This document shows, piece after piece, positions 18,029-27,707 of a DNA stretch of 64,000 nucleotides (position 1 is its first letter; every line of letters starts with the position of its first letter). The translations under genes and the position numbers were made by a program. Source of the DNA: Pseudomonas sp. 102515 (GTDB taxonomy: Bacteria; Pseudomonadota; Gammaproteobacteria; Pseudomonadales; Pseudomonadaceae); NCBI RefSeq assembly GCF_031085165.1, contig NZ_JAVHTY010000001.1, forward strand, positions 1,178,001-1,242,000, written 5' to 3'. The notes under the pieces were generated by a model. It had not been told where the DNA came from. It was given only the letters and a program-made list of their open reading frames with translations, and made no database searches.

Positions 18029-18873
18029 CGCGGCCGGCCGAACACCTGGGTCCAGTAGAGGCTGTGGGTGCTGCGCGGATTCAGGGCATAGGCCGCGCCC
18101 ATTTCGGTGAATTCCGGATTCATCAGATTGGCGCAGTGGCCCGGACTCGCCAGCCAGCCCTGCATGGCCTGGGTGACCGAACCGGCGCCGGCGGCGATGT
18201 TCTCGCCGATGCGGGTCCAGCCGTAGCCCTGCCTGGCCACCCGCTCGGCCACGGTGCCGCCGCCGGGCGCGGTATGGGAGAAGTAGTCGCGACCGGCCAT
18301 GTCCTGGCTGTGGGCCAGGGCGGCATTGGCCAGCGCCGGATTCCAGCGCAGCGGCGTGGTGGCGGCGAAGCGGCGGGGGCCGCAGGTGCGCGCCTGGGCC
18401 CGGGCGCGATTGACCTCGGCCAGCACCGCCTTGCCGGCGGTCTGCCAGTCGCCCAGGCCGGCGCTCACCACCGGCCGCGCCAGCACCAGTTGCCAGCGCG
18501 GTCCCTGCTGGCTCACCCCGATCTGCGCATAGTCACTGCTGGCCAGCGGTCGGCAATACTGCTGGCGCAGCCCGGCCATGGCCGCCTGGGCGGTCGGTGC
18601 GCCCGCCAGCATGATCACCTGCACCGCCGACGCCTGGTAACCCGCGGCGCGCAGATCGCTCTGCAGCCGATCCCGTCCGGTCAGGCGCACCGCCGCCAGG
18701 CGACCGTCGGCGGCGAGGGCCGCCGCAGCGCGGGTGCCGGGGCAGCCCTGGGGGGCGGCGCGATAGGCGTTGATCAGGCTGACCAGCCGCGCCTCCTCGG
18801 GCGTCGCCGCCAGGGCGGCATCGGCCAGCAGGCTCGTGGTCAGCAGCAGGAAAAAGGCAAGAAGGCGAGGCAT
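18025..18873 (-). CDS. Secreted CAP (SCP-like) domain protein
   Basis: A 282-residue exported protein. The signal peptide covers about residues 1-22 (LLAFFLLLTTSLLADAALA). The N-terminal half is unassigned, with EEARLVSLINAYRAAPQGCPG at its start. The C-terminal half is a CAP domain: LRWNPALANAALAHSQDMAG, YFSHTAPGGGTVAERVARQG, GENIAAGAGSVTQAMQGWLA and SPGHCANLMNPEFTEMGAAY. These carry the family's His, Glu and His residues. Similar bacterial SCP proteins are extracellular and of mostly unknown function. Start at 18873 opens the signal peptide. Confidence 0.85.
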   Translation of the reverse strand: MPRLLAFFLLLTTSLLADAALAATPEEARLVSLINAYRAAPQGCPGTRAAAALAADGRLAAVRLTGRDRLQSDLRAAGYQASAVQVIMLAGAPTAQAAMAGLRQQYCRPLASSDYAQIGVSQQGPRWQLVLARPVVSAGLGDWQTAGKAVLAEVNRARAQARTCGPRRFAATTPLRWNPALANAALAHSQDMAGRDYFSHTAPGGGTVAERVARQGYGWTRIGENIAAGAGSVTQAMQGWLASPGHCANLMNPEFTEMGAAYALNPRSTHSLYWTQVFGRPR

Positions 18874-19026
18874 GTGCGGGCCAATCCGAAAAACAGGGAA
18901 GCGCTGTTTACCCGCCCTGAACCTGTGGCGCAACCCAAACGGCTCGCCAGCCGAGGAACGGATGGCAGTTTGCTTGCAGGGGTGATTGGGGTAGGCTCGC
19001 CCGCTCATTCAACAGGAGTCTCTCCC

Positions 19027-19308
19027 ATGGCCAAAGCCTCTGCCCGCCACATCCTGGTTTCCAGCGAAGACAAGTGCAACGAACTCAAAGCCGCCATCGA
19101 AGGGGGCGCCGACTTCGCCCAGGTGGCCAAGGACAACTCCAGCTGCCCCTCCAGCCGCCAGGGCGGCGACCTGGGCACCTTCCGCCCGGGCCAGATGGTC
19201 AAGGAATTCGACACCGTGGTGTTCAGCGCGCCCCTGCACCAGGTCCAGGGTCCGGTAAAGACCCAGTTCGGCTATCACCTGGTGGAAGTCACCAGCCGCG
19301 AGGATTGA
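19027..19308 (+). CDS. ppiC: Parvulin-type peptidyl-prolyl cis-trans isomerase PpiC
   Basis: A 93-residue single-domain parvulin. It opens ASARHILVSSEDKCNELKAA, contains SSCPSSRQGGDLGTFRPGQM and ends VKTQFGYHLVEVTSRED, matching PpiC almost in full. It isomerises X-Pro peptide bonds in the cytoplasm, as there is no signal peptide. The ribosome site is AGGAG at 19015-19019. It is divergent from the CAP gene. The length equals that of known PpiC proteins. Confidence 0.93.
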   Translation: MAKASARHILVSSEDKCNELKAAIEGGADFAQVAKDNSSCPSSRQGGDLGTFRPGQMVKEFDTVVFSAPLHQVQGPVKTQFGYHLVEVTSRED

Positions 19309-19401
19309 TCGCGCCGGTGCTCCCGCTCACGGCGGGAGCACCTCCCTTCCCTGCGTCCAACCGACTATCCTGCAGACTTCCTGCCTCCCGAGGATAGCGC
19401 C

Positions 19402-19881
19402 ATGCCCCTGCCCCTCGAACGTCACGGCCAATGCCTGTGCGGCGCCGTCCAGCTGGATTGCCGCCTCGACACCCTGGCCGTTTCGGCCTGCCATTGCCGG
19501 ACCTGTCGCCGCTGGGGCGGTGGCCCGCTGCTGGCGGTGGAATGCGCCCAGCCGCCGGTGATCGGTGGGGGCGACGCCCTGGCCGTCCATGCCTCCTCCG
19601 ACTGGGCCGAGCGCGGCTTCTGTCGTCACTGCGGCACCCACCTGTTCTACCGCCTCAAGGCCGAGCCGCACTACGCCATTCCGGTGGGACTGCTCGAGGG
19701 TGAGGACTGGTGGCTGGACAGCGAGATCTTCATCGAGGAACAGCCCGCCTGGTACTGCTTCGCGCACTCGCGCCGCCAGCTGACCGGTGCCGAAGCCTTG
19801 GCCGAGCACGACAGCCAGGACGAGTTGCCGGGGTCCGACTCCGACTTCGCCCATGACCGCCGGTCGTCTGACCCTGGGTGA
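19402..19881 (+). CDS. GFA (glutathione-dependent formaldehyde-activating enzyme/CENP-V) family protein
   Basis: A 159-residue zinc protein with the three cysteine groups of the GFA fold: CLCGAV (near residue 12), CHCRTCRRWGG (near 32-36) and CRHCGTH (near 75). The family includes Gfa, which speeds formation of S-hydroxymethylglutathione, though most bacterial members have unproved function. The C-terminal 30 residues are acidic and probably disordered. It stands alone between ppiC and the chemoreceptor. Confidence 0.85.
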   Translation: MPLPLERHGQCLCGAVQLDCRLDTLAVSACHCRTCRRWGGGPLLAVECAQPPVIGGGDALAVHASSDWAERGFCRHCGTHLFYRLKAEPHYAIPVGLLEGEDWWLDSEIFIEEQPAWYCFAHSRRQLTGAEALAEHDSQDELPGSDSDFAHDRRSSDPG

Positions 19882-20060
19882 CTCCGGACAGGGCGCTTAG
19901 CGCGCCAAGGCTCGTCCCAGAGCCCCATTCTCATCCCCACCCCTGAGCCACCCTGCCCGCGTGCCTGCGGCCTGGGCGCACACCCCCATCAAGCCGCCGC
20001 CAAACGCGCCGATGCCTGGGTGAACTCCCTTTCCCAGCCTGCCAGACAAGAGGAACAATC

Positions 20061-22094
20061 ATGGGGTTTCTGCAACGCTTCGGCGCGCGCGCCCGCCTGG
20101 GCGGTAGCGGCGTGTTCAGCCTGACCTGCTCCGCCCGCGAACTCGGCGACCGCCTCGGCGGCGTCGCCCTCAAGCCCACCTTCATCACCGGCTTCGTCTC
20201 GCCGCACCTGGACCTGGACGCCATCGCCCGGCAACTGGTGGCCCGCTTTCCCGAGGCCTCCATCAGCCTGTGCACCACCTCCGGCGAACTCTGCGGCAGC
20301 GAACAGCGCCTGTACTGCGCCGCCGACGGCGCGTGGGACCGGCTGGTGCTGCAATTCTTCGACGCCTCGGTCATCGCCTCGGCCGAGGTGGTGCACGTCC
20401 CGCTGGACAGCGAGGACATCCGCCGGGGCGGACCGCGGCGCAGCATGAAGGAACGCCTCGCCCGCCTGACCGAGTCGCTCAAGCGCCTGCAGGTGCGCAC
20501 CTCCATCGATCACCGCGATACCCTGGCCTTCGTGCTGTTCGACGGCCTGTCCGCCTCGGAATCCTTTTTCATGGAAGCGCTGTACGAGTCAGGCCGCTTT
20601 CCCTGCCTGTTCGTCGGTGGCTCCGCCGGCGGCAAGGGCGACTTCCGCCAGACGCTACTGCACGATGGCCGCCAGGCCTATGAAAACCATGCCCAGCTGG
20701 TCTTCCTGAAGATGGCCCGGAACACCCGCTTCGGGGTGTTCAAGAGCCAGAACTTCAGCGCTACCCCGCTCAGCCTCAGTGTCCTCACCGCTTCCCTGGA
20801 AGAGCGCTACATCAGCCAGGTGGTCGACAGTCGTGGCCAGATCAAGAGCATGGTGGCCGCCCTCTGCGAGGCCCTGAGCTGCCGCGCCGAGCAGCTGGAG
20901 CAGCGCCTGGCGGACTACTCCTTCGCCATCCGCGTGGGCGAGGAGCTGTTCGTCCGCTCCATCGCCCGCATCGACTACGCGCGCGAGCGCATCCACCTGT
21001 TCTGCGACGTGGCGCCCGGCGAAGAGCTGGTGATGGTCAAGCGCACCTCCCTGGTGGACACCACCCGCCAGGACTTCGCCCGCTTCCTGCAGGGCAAGAA
21101 CGGCATCCCGCTGGTGGGGGTGCTCAACGACTGCATCCTGCGCCGCGCCAACAATGGCGCCGAGCTGCCGCGCATGGGCGAGGTGTTCGGCCAGACGCCA
21201 GTGGTGGGTTTTTCCACCTTTGGCGAGATCCTCGGTCTGAACCTCAACCAGACGCTCACCGCGGTGTTCTTTTTCCGCACTCCCGAAGGTGCCCCCTTCC
21301 GCGACGACTACGTCGACAACTTCGCCGCCCACTACGGTGAATTCAAGGCCTTCTTCCTGCGTCGACAGATCAAGAAGCTGGCGGGCCTGAGCCAGGTGGT
21401 GGTCAACCAGATCGACGAATTCAAGCGGCAGAACTTCACCGGAATCGTGGATGCCCAGGGCCTCGACGACTCCATCCAGGCCGTATTCGGCGGCCTCGCC
21501 GATCTTGGCCAGGTCTTGCGCCAGGCGCACCAGAGTCGCCAGGAGATCGGCGAACAGCTGCGGCACTACTCCGGCGAATTGCACAGCAGCATGGACGATC
21601 TGGCAGGCAACATCCTGCAACAGGGCGAAGTCACCCGGCAGGCCGACAGCACCGTGCAGAACCTCACCGACCAGGCCGAGGACGTGGTGCGCAGCGCCAA
21701 CGAGTTGAGCCAGTCGAGCCTGCGCATCCAGTCCATCGTCCAGGTGATCCAGCAGATCGCCGGCCAGACCAACCTGCTGGCGCTCAACGCGGCCATCGAG
21801 GCGGCGCGCGCTGGCGAAAGCGGCCGGGGCTTCGCGGTGGTGGCCGACGAGGTGCGCAACCTCGCGGCCATCACCCACAAGAACGCCGCCGAGATAGGAG
21901 CCGACATCGACCAGCTGTCCCGCGCCATCAGTGAGGTGGGTACCCATATCGCCGGCCAGGCCAAGGACGTGGGTTCGCTGCAGGATCTGCTCGCCGCCCT
22001 GCGCGAGTCCGGCCGTCTCACTGCCCAGACCTCCCACCGCACCAAGGACATCGCCGATACCCTCACCGGCCTCACCGCCGCCACGTCGTCCTAG
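20061..22094 (+). CDS. Soluble chemoreceptor with FIST sensor and MCP signalling domain
   Basis: A 677-residue protein without transmembrane helices. Residues about 30-400 form a FIST_N/FIST_C pair ([20 protein letters not shown], later [13 protein letters not shown]), a domain thought to bind small ligands such as amino acids. Residues about 455-675 are an MCP signalling module with the hairpin tip [20 protein letters not shown] at about 571-590 followed by [12 protein letters not shown]. The helical arms are short, so this is a cytoplasmic receptor of a compact class. It should report to CheA/CheW. The ATG at 20061 lies 7 bases after GAGGAAC. No che genes are nearby. Confidence 0.88.
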   Translation: MGFLQRFGARARLGGSGVFSLTCSARELGDRLGGVALKPTFITGFVSPHLDLDAIARQLVARFPEASISLCTTSGELCGSEQRLYCAADGAWDRLVLQFFDASVIASAEVVHVPLDSEDIRRGGPRRSMKERLARLTESLKRLQVRTSIDHRDTLAFVLFDGLSASESFFMEALYESGRFPCLFVGGSAGGKGDFRQTLLHDGRQAYENHAQLVFLKMARNTRFGVFKSQNFSATPLSLSVLTASLEERYISQVVDSRGQIKSMVAALCEALSCRAEQLEQRLADYSFAIRVGEELFVRSIARIDYARERIHLFCDVAPGEELVMVKRTSLVDTTRQDFARFLQGKNGIPLVGVLNDCILRRANNGAELPRMGEVFGQTPVVGFSTFGEILGLNLNQTLTAVFFFRTPEGAPFRDDYVDNFAAHYGEFKAFFLRRQIKKLAGLSQVVVNQIDEFKRQNFTGIVDAQGLDDSIQAVFGGLADLGQVLRQAHQSRQEIGEQLRHYSGELHSSMDDLAGNILQQGEVTRQADSTVQNLTDQAEDVVRSANELSQSSLRIQSIVQVIQQIAGQTNLLALNAAIEAARAGESGRGFAVVADEVRNLAAITHKNAAEIGADIDQLSRAISEVGTHIAGQAKDVGSLQDLLAALRESGRLTAQTSHRTKDIADTLTGLTAATSS

Positions 22095-22150
22095 GTCGCG
22101 AGGACTTACCGTTCGTCGGCACTGACCGGCAAGTCTCGCCTGCCGCTCGC

Positions 22151-22178
22151 GTATCTGCCCCTCACCAGGGGCAGATAC
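22151..22178 (+). terminator. 12-base-pair hairpin downstream of the chemoreceptor gene
   Basis: GTATCTGCCCCT and AGGGGCAGATAC form a perfect stem with a CACC loop, 57 bases after the stop. There is no T-run, so it is either a Rho-dependent end structure or an mRNA-stabilising hairpin. Confidence 0.5.
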
Positions 22179-22315
22179 CGGTGGGTGTCGGATCACCTTC
22201 CGAGTGACCGCAGAGTCACGGCCAGCGCCGTGGCTTGCGGCTCTATTTTGCCCCCGTCAGCGACCCATGAGTCAGCAATAGACGCCCCAAACCCGCTCCC
22301 GACAGCGCCTACGAC

Positions 22316-22347
22316 TTTTGTAGTGACTATACGAAAGCACTACAAAA
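22316..22347. promoter_or_regulatory. Inverted repeat TTTTGTAGTG-N12-CACTACAAAA upstream of aceA (site 1)
   Basis: A perfect 10-base dyad with a 12-base spacer, about 340 bases before the isocitrate lyase start. The TGTAGT...ACTACA half-sites resemble what I recall for the RpiR-family regulator RccR, which controls the glyoxylate shunt in Pseudomonas. The match is from memory. A second site with the same half-sites and spacing lies at 22457-22480. Confidence 0.65.
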
Positions 22348-22456
22348 CTCGGTTGACGACCGCCTCCTCTCCTGCAAATCTCTAGCTGCACCGGACGCGA
22401 ACCCCCTATCCATGCGGGTCGCGCCTGGGCTCCGGGTGACCCTCGGGCCGTCTTGC

Positions 22457-22480
22457 GTAGTGATGCTCAAGAGGCACTAC
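22457..22480. promoter_or_regulatory. Inverted repeat GTAGTG-N12-CACTAC upstream of aceA (site 2)
   Basis: Same core half-sites and same 12-base spacer as site 1, with centres 137 bases apart (close to 13 helical turns). It lies about 210 bases before the aceA start. The repetition of spacing and sequence makes chance unlikely and suits cooperative or looping regulation. Confidence 0.65.
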
Positions 22481-22689
22481 AAGAGAAGACGACTGAAATG
22501 CCGCGCTGCTCGAGGCAGCGTCGCCAGAGGTGACGTCCGGATCCATGCAGGAACGTACGGCGACATGACTCGACAGCTGGGCTGACCTTTCGCCTTCGCG
22601 ACCGGCATCCGGGTGGCAACCGCCATCCCGCTGCCGGACGTTGGGAAAAGACTGGTACCCAAGCCAACCTTATCGAGAAGGATCGACTC

Positions 22690-24285
22690 ATGTCCGCTTA
22701 CGAGAACGACGTTCAGGCCATCGCCGCCCTCAAGAACAGCACCGGCAATCACTGGAGCGCCATCAATCCGGAATACGCCGCGCGGATGCGCCTGCAGAAT
22801 CGCTTCAAGACCGGTCTCGACATCGCCCGCCACTGCGCGGCCATCATGCGCCGGGACATGGCCGCCTACGACGCCGACAGCAGCGCCTACACCCAGTCGC
22901 TGGGCTGCTGGCACGGCTTCATCGGGCAGCAGAAGCTGATCGCCATCAAGAAGCACCTGGGCAGCACCCAGGGTCGTTACCTCTACCTGTCCGGCTGGAT
23001 GATCGCCGCGCTGCGCTCGGAATTCGGCCCGCTGCCCGATCAGTCCATGCACGAGAAGACCAGCGTGCCGGCGCTGATCGAAGAGCTCTACACCTTCCTG
23101 CGCCAGGCCGACGCCCGGGAGCTGGCCATGCTGTTCCGCGACCTGGACGCCGCCCGCGCCGCCGACGAGAACGCCAAGGCCGCCGCCATCCAGGCCAGGA
23201 TCGATGACTACGAGACCCACGTGGTACCGATCATCGCCGACATCGACGCCGGTTTCGGCAACGCCGAGGCCACCTACCTGCTGGCCAAGAAGATGATCGA
23301 AGCCGGAGCCTGCTGCATCCAGCTGGAAAACCAGGTCTCCGACGAGAAGCAGTGCGGTCACCAGGACGGCAAGGTCACGGTGCCCCACGAGGACTTCCTG
23401 GCCAAGATCAATGCGGTGCGCTACGCCTTCCTCGAACTGGGCGTGGACGAGGGCGTCATCGTCGCCCGCACCGACTCCCTGGGCGCCGGCCTGACCAAGC
23501 AGATCGCCGTGAGCAAGCAGCCGGGCGATCTGGGCGACCAGTACAACGGCTTCCTCGACTGCGACGAGGTGGACGCCAGCCAACTGGGCAACGGCGACGT
23601 ACTGATCAGCCGTGGCGGCAAGCTGCTGCGGCCCAAGCGCCTGGCCAGCGGCCTGTTCCAGTTCCGCGCCGGCAGCGGTGTGGACCGGGTGGTGCTGGAC
23701 TGCATCACCTCGCTGCAGAACGGCGCCGACCTGCTGTGGATCGAGACCGAGAAGCCTCACGTCGGCCAGATCAAGGCCATGGTCGACCGCATCCGTGAGG
23801 TCGTGCCCAACGCCAAGCTGGTCTACAACAACAGCCCCTCCTTCAACTGGACGCTGAGCTTCCGCCAGCAGGTGTTCGACGCCCTGCAGGCCGAGGGCAA
23901 GGACGTGTCCGCCTACGACCGCGCCAAGCTGATGAGCGTGGACTACGACGACACCGAACTGGGGCGCCTGGCCGACGCCCGGATCCAGAGCTTCCAGCGC
24001 GACGCGGCGCGTGAGGCGGGCATCTTCCACCACCTGATCACCCTGCCCACCTACCACACCGCGGCCCTGTCCACCGACAACCTGGCCAAGGGCTACTTCG
24101 CCGAGGAAGGCATGCTGGCCTACGTCAAGGGCGTGCAGCGCCAGGAGATCCGCCAGGGCATCGCCTGCGTCAAGCACCAGAACATGGCCGGCTCGGACAT
24201 GGGCGACGACCACAAGGAATACTTCGCCGGCGAGGCCGCGCTCAAGGCGGCGGGCAAGGACAACACCATGAACCAGTTCCATTGA
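22690..24285 (+). CDS. aceA: Isocitrate lyase
   Basis: A 531-residue isocitrate lyase of the longer Pseudomonas type, splitting isocitrate to glyoxylate and succinate in the glyoxylate shunt. The active-site loop is KQCGHQDGK with catalytic Cys at about 222 (the KKCGH loop with Gln for Lys, as in this subfamily). Other marks are PIIADIDAGFGNAEATYLLA, QLENQVSDEKQ and the NNSPSFNWT segment. Start 22690 follows GAAGGATCG. The long (595-base) leader contains two inverted-repeat operators, so expression is probably repressed on glycolytic carbon and raised on acetate or fatty acids. It converges on the prp operon, which also makes pyruvate and succinate from C3 acids. Confidence 0.94.
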   Translation: MSAYENDVQAIAALKNSTGNHWSAINPEYAARMRLQNRFKTGLDIARHCAAIMRRDMAAYDADSSAYTQSLGCWHGFIGQQKLIAIKKHLGSTQGRYLYLSGWMIAALRSEFGPLPDQSMHEKTSVPALIEELYTFLRQADARELAMLFRDLDAARAADENAKAAAIQARIDDYETHVVPIIADIDAGFGNAEATYLLAKKMIEAGACCIQLENQVSDEKQCGHQDGKVTVPHEDFLAKINAVRYAFLELGVDEGVIVARTDSLGAGLTKQIAVSKQPGDLGDQYNGFLDCDEVDASQLGNGDVLISRGGKLLRPKRLASGLFQFRAGSGVDRVVLDCITSLQNGADLLWIETEKPHVGQIKAMVDRIREVVPNAKLVYNNSPSFNWTLSFRQQVFDALQAEGKDVSAYDRAKLMSVDYDDTELGRLADARIQSFQRDAAREAGIFHHLITLPTYHTAALSTDNLAKGYFAEEGMLAYVKGVQRQEIRQGIACVKHQNMAGSDMGDDHKEYFAGEAALKAAGKDNTMNQFH

Positions 24286-24311
24286 TCACGGCCACTGCGG
24301 AGGACACGCTC

Positions 24312-24641
24312 ATGAACCTGAACGACAACCCCAGCCTGGACGATCTCAAGCAACTGTTCGGCCGGCTCAAGGACAAGAACCACACCCACATCCTCTGGGT
24401 CTGCGAGAGCGGCGCGGTGCACGTCGACCGCCTGCCCGGCGGCGAGACGCCCGAGCAGTTCGAGGAGCGCCATCCCAGCCTGCGCATCCGCTTCAAGACC
24501 TACAACAAGGGCGGCGGCTACGTCGGCAAGTCGGCGGCGGCGGACGACAACTTCATCAGGAGCGTCCACGCCGCCCTGCAGGAGCACTGGCGCCTGGCCG
24601 GCCGGCAACAACGCCCGGCCTATGTGGATCGCTACTGCTAG
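24312..24641 (+). CDS. Conserved hypothetical protein following aceA
   Basis: A 109-residue protein I do not recognise. It begins with an acidic-hydrophobic helix (NPSLDDLKQLFGRLKDK), then alternating strands (THILWVCESGAVHVDRLPGG) and ends in a helix with a basic C-terminus. No signal peptide or membrane segment. The ATG has a GGAGGA ribosome site; an in-frame ATT at 24282 overlapping the aceA stop is a less likely start. The 26-base gap to aceA suggests co-transcription and a link to the same physiology. Function unknown. Confidence 0.75.
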   Translation: MNLNDNPSLDDLKQLFGRLKDKNHTHILWVCESGAVHVDRLPGGETPEQFEERHPSLRIRFKTYNKGGGYVGKSAAADDNFIRSVHAALQEHWRLAGRQQRPAYVDRYC

Positions 24642-24646
24642 CCATG

Positions 24647-24685
24647 AAAAAGGGCGCGCCGGATGGTGGACCACCCGGCGCGCCC
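24647..24685 (-). terminator. Rho-independent terminator of the prp operon
   Basis: On the minus strand GGGCGCGCCGG pairs with CCGGCGCGCCC and is followed by TTTTT (AAAAA at 24647-24651 on plus). It lies 70 bases past the prpD stop. The stem also ends the aceA unit on plus but lacks a T-run in that direction. Confidence 0.85.
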
Positions 24686-24755
24686 TGCCCCACCTCCGAG
24701 GCGACTCGTCCGCTCCTGCATGGCCCTGCAGGCTCGGTCGAATCGCCTCTTCTGT

Positions 24756-26240
24756 TTACAACACGAACAGATCGACGAAGCGGTGTACCGGGGTAGCCTC
24801 CAGTCCTGCCTGGTCCTTGCACAGCTCGAAGACCTGGGCGCAGCGAGCGGCCGGGAAGCGCGTCGCCAGGTTGCTCTGGAATTTGCGCTCCAACAGCGGA
24901 ATGCCCTCTTCGCGGCGACGGCGATGGCCGATGGGATATTCCACGGCGATCTTCTCGGTGCTGCTGCCGTCGGTGAAGAACACCTGCAGGGCGTTGGCGA
25001 TGGAACGCTTGTCGGCTTCCAGGTACTCGCGGCTGTAGCGCTCGTCCTCGACGATCTCCATCTTCTCGCGCAACTGGTCGATGCGCGGATGAGCCTGGTG
25101 GAAGGCGTCCTCGTAGTGCTCGGCGACCAGGTCGCCGAACAGCAGCGGCACGGCGATCATGTACTGCAGGCAGTGGTCGCGGTCGGCGGCGTTGGCCAGG
25201 GGGCCCTGCTTGGAGATGATGCGGATGGCCGATTCGTGGGTGGTCACCACGATCTTCTCGATCTGATCGACGCGATCGCGCACCTGGGGATGCAGGATCA
25301 CCGCGGCCTCGGCGGCGGTCTGCGCATGGAATTCCGCCGGGAAGCTGATCTTGAACAGCACGTGTTCCATCACGTAGCTGCCGAAGCCCTGGGGGAAGCG
25401 GAACTGGCGCTGGTTGGCCGGCTTGGTGGCCAGGTCCTTGTTGGTGTGACTGAACAGCACGTCGTAGAAGCCCCACTGGGGCGCGCTGAGCACCCCAGGG
25501 ATGCCCATCTCGCCGCGCAGGGCGATGTCGGCCAGGCGCACGCCACGGCTGGAGGCGTCACCGGCGGCCCAGGACTTGCGGCTGCCCGCATTGGGCGCAT
25601 GGCGATAGGTGCGCAGCGCCTGGCCATCGACGAAGGCGTGGGACAGCGCCGCCAGCAATTGCTCGCGGTTGGCGCCCATCAGCTTGGCGCTGACCGCGGT
25701 GGAAGCCAGCTTGACTAGGAAGACGTGGTCGAGACCGACGCGGTTGAAGGAGTTCTCCAGGGCGAAGACGCCCTGGATCTCGTGGGCCATGACCATGGCT
25801 TCCAGCACCTGGCGCATGGTCAGGGGCGCTTCGCCCTGGGCCACGCGGCGCTGGGAAAGGTGGTCGGCCACCGCCAGGATGGCACCGAGGTTGTCGGAAG
25901 GATGGCCCCACTCGGCGGCCAGCCAGGTGTCGTTGTAGTCCAGCCAGCGAATGATGCAGCCGATGTCCCAGGCCGCCTTGACCGGGTCCAGGCGATAGCT
26001 GGTGCCCGGCACCCGCGCGCCCTGGGGCACCAGGGTGCCCTCCACCTGGGGGCCGAGCAGCTTGGTGCACTCGGGGAAGCGCAGGGACAGCAGGCCGCAG
26101 CCAAGGGTGTCCATCAGGCAGTTGCGGGCGGTGTCCAGGGCCTCGCGGGAGGTGACCTGGTAGGTCAGCACGTAGTCGGCCAGGTCCTGGATGACCTGGT
26201 CGTAGTCGGGCCGGTTGTTGAGATCGACGTTGGCGCTCAT
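24756..26240 (-). CDS. prpD: 2-Methylcitrate dehydratase PrpD
   Basis: A 494-residue MmgE/PrpD-family enzyme that dehydrates 2-methylcitrate to 2-methyl-cis-aconitate in propionate breakdown. Clear PrpD segments are [60 protein letters not shown] and [20 protein letters not shown]. Full length. It follows prpC across a 115-base gap that holds a REP-type repeat. No strong ribosome site precedes 26240. No acnD or prpF accompanies it here, so hydration of the product would depend on an aconitase encoded elsewhere. Confidence 0.94.
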   Translation of the reverse strand: MSANVDLNNRPDYDQVIQDLADYVLTYQVTSREALDTARNCLMDTLGCGLLSLRFPECTKLLGPQVEGTLVPQGARVPGTSYRLDPVKAAWDIGCIIRWLDYNDTWLAAEWGHPSDNLGAILAVADHLSQRRVAQGEAPLTMRQVLEAMVMAHEIQGVFALENSFNRVGLDHVFLVKLASTAVSAKLMGANREQLLAALSHAFVDGQALRTYRHAPNAGSRKSWAAGDASSRGVRLADIALRGEMGIPGVLSAPQWGFYDVLFSHTNKDLATKPANQRQFRFPQGFGSYVMEHVLFKISFPAEFHAQTAAEAAVILHPQVRDRVDQIEKIVVTTHESAIRIISKQGPLANAADRDHCLQYMIAVPLLFGDLVAEHYEDAFHQAHPRIDQLREKMEIVEDERYSREYLEADKRSIANALQVFFTDGSSTEKIAVEYPIGHRRRREEGIPLLERKFQSNLATRFPAARCAQVFELCKDQAGLEATPVHRFVDLFVL

Positions 26241-26274
26241 GGGCTAGGGTTCCTTACAGCGTGGTCATGGCGGT

Positions 26275-26345
26275 CCGCCGGTGCGGCCGCTCCTACGGGG
26301 TTTGGCCGCCACGGGGCGCTCCTGTAGGAGCTTCCGTGGCCGCGA
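26275..26345. repeat. REP-like repeat in the prpC-prpD gap
   Basis: Contains GCGGCCGCTCCTACGGGG and, 40 bases on, CTCCTGTAGGAGC with a nearby GGCCGCGATC. These are the GTAGGAGC and GCGGCC elements of typical Pseudomonas REP sequences in an inverted pair. Such elements can stabilise upstream mRNA and lower expression of the next gene. Confidence 0.7.
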
Positions 26346-26355
26346 TCAGCTTTGT

Positions 26356-27483
26356 TTAGCGATTGGCGATGGGCGTGAAGGCCCGCTGCTCGACGCCGAT
26401 GTAGTCCGCGCTGGGGCGGATGATGCGGTTGTCGGCGCGCTGCTCGAAGACGTGGGCGCACCAGCCGGCCGTGCGCGAGCAGACGAAGATCGGCGTGAAC
26501 AGCGGTGTCGGGATACCGAGGAAGTGATAGGCCGAGGCGTGGTAGAAGTCGGCGTTGGGAAACAGCCCCTTCTCTTCCTTCATGGTGCGGTCGATGGCTT
26601 CCGAGACCGGGAACAGCACGCTGTCACCCACCTCCGCCGCCAGTTGCCGGGCATAGTCCTTGATCACTTCGTTGCGCGGATCGCTGTCGCGGTAGATGGC
26701 GTGGCCGAAGCCCATCACCTTCTCCTTGCGCTCGAGCATCTGCTTCAGACCGCTGACCGCCTCCGCGGGCGAGGCGAAGCGTTCGATCAGCGCCATGGCC
26801 GCCTCGTTGGCGCCGCCGTGCAGCGGCCCACGCAGGGAGCCGATGGCGCCGGTGACGCAGGAATAGAGATCCGACAGTGTCGAGGCGCAGACCCGGGCGG
26901 TGAAGGTGGAGGCGTTGAATTCGTGCTCGGCATAGAGGATCAGCGAGACGTTCATCACCCGCGCATGCAACTCGCTGGGCGCCTTGCCGTGCAGCAGGGT
27001 CAGGAAGTGGCTGGCGATGTCCGGGGCGTCGCTCGTGCACTCGATGCGGGTGCCGGTCTGGCTGAAGTGATGCCAGTAGAGCAGGATCGCCGGGAAGGCG
27101 CCGAGCAGGCGATCGGCCACCTGCTGCTGGTCGGCGAAGCTGTGCTCCGGCTCCAGGGTACCCAGCAGCGAGGCGCCGGTGCGCATCACGTCCATGGGGT
27201 GGGCACTGGCGGGGATGCGCTCCAGGCCTTCCCTGAGCGGCTGCGGCAGGTCGCGCAGCGCGGCCAGGCGCTGGCGATAGGCGTCCAGTTGCGCCTGGGT
27301 GGGCAGCTCGCCATAGAGCAACAGGTGGGCGACCTCCTCGAAGTCGGCCCCGGCGGCCAGCTCACGGATGTCATAGCCCCGGTAGGTGAGGCCGGCGCCG
27401 GTCTTGCCGACGGTGCAAAGCGCGGTGCGGCCGGCGACCTGGCCACGCAGGCCGGCGCCACCGAGGGTTTTGCTGTCTGCCAT
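26356..27483 (-). CDS. prpC: 2-Methylcitrate synthase PrpC
   Basis: A 375-residue citrate-synthase-family enzyme condensing propionyl-CoA and oxaloacetate. Typical segments are AGRTALCTVGKTGAGLTYRG, YDIRELAAGADFEEVAHLLL, LYAEHEFNASTFTARVCAST with the active-site His, GPLHGGANEAAMALIERFAS and MGFGHAIYRDSDPRN. Placement between prpB and prpD makes PrpC more likely than citrate synthase. The start has an AGAGGAG ribosome site. Palindromic repeats flank it on both sides (R3 upstream, REP downstream). Confidence 0.94.
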   Translation of the reverse strand: MADSKTLGGAGLRGQVAGRTALCTVGKTGAGLTYRGYDIRELAAGADFEEVAHLLLYGELPTQAQLDAYRQRLAALRDLPQPLREGLERIPASAHPMDVMRTGASLLGTLEPEHSFADQQQVADRLLGAFPAILLYWHHFSQTGTRIECTSDAPDIASHFLTLLHGKAPSELHARVMNVSLILYAEHEFNASTFTARVCASTLSDLYSCVTGAIGSLRGPLHGGANEAAMALIERFASPAEAVSGLKQMLERKEKVMGFGHAIYRDSDPRNEVIKDYARQLAAEVGDSVLFPVSEAIDRTMKEEKGLFPNADFYHASAYHFLGIPTPLFTPIFVCSRTAGWCAHVFEQRADNRIIRPSADYIGVEQRAFTPIANR

Positions 27484-27536
27484 CGTCTCGCTCCTCTTGG
27501 AGTTGTTGTGCGAAAAAGCGGGCGTTCTAAGCTTTC

Positions 27537-27707
27537 TTTACGATCTCGCGAGCTAGCGACAAACAAGGCGGAAGTGGCTGAGGAATCGGATCGGACTCGC
27601 GCTCGAGTTCACGAGTGGTAAATGAGCATTCCGATGGGGCCGCCCAGGCCGGGCTGGCGACCCAGGCCGCTTCCAACGCAGTTTGGCCGACGCGCAGCAG
27701 ATCGTTA
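27537..27707. repeat. Palindromic intergenic repeat R3 (prpB-prpC gap)
   Basis: About 171 bases. The outer arms are TTACGATCT and AGATCGTTA, the middle stem is GGAAGTGGC with GCCGCTTCC, and the central hairpin is TTCACGAGTGGTAAA followed by TGAGCATTCCG. It supplies the TAA stop of prpB (27705-27707) and fills most of the gap to prpC inside the operon. Confidence 0.85.

Noticed and set aside
20655-22196. 513-codon open frame on minus opposite the chemoreceptor
   Set aside because: Antisense shadow; the plus frame has clear FIST and MCP motifs.
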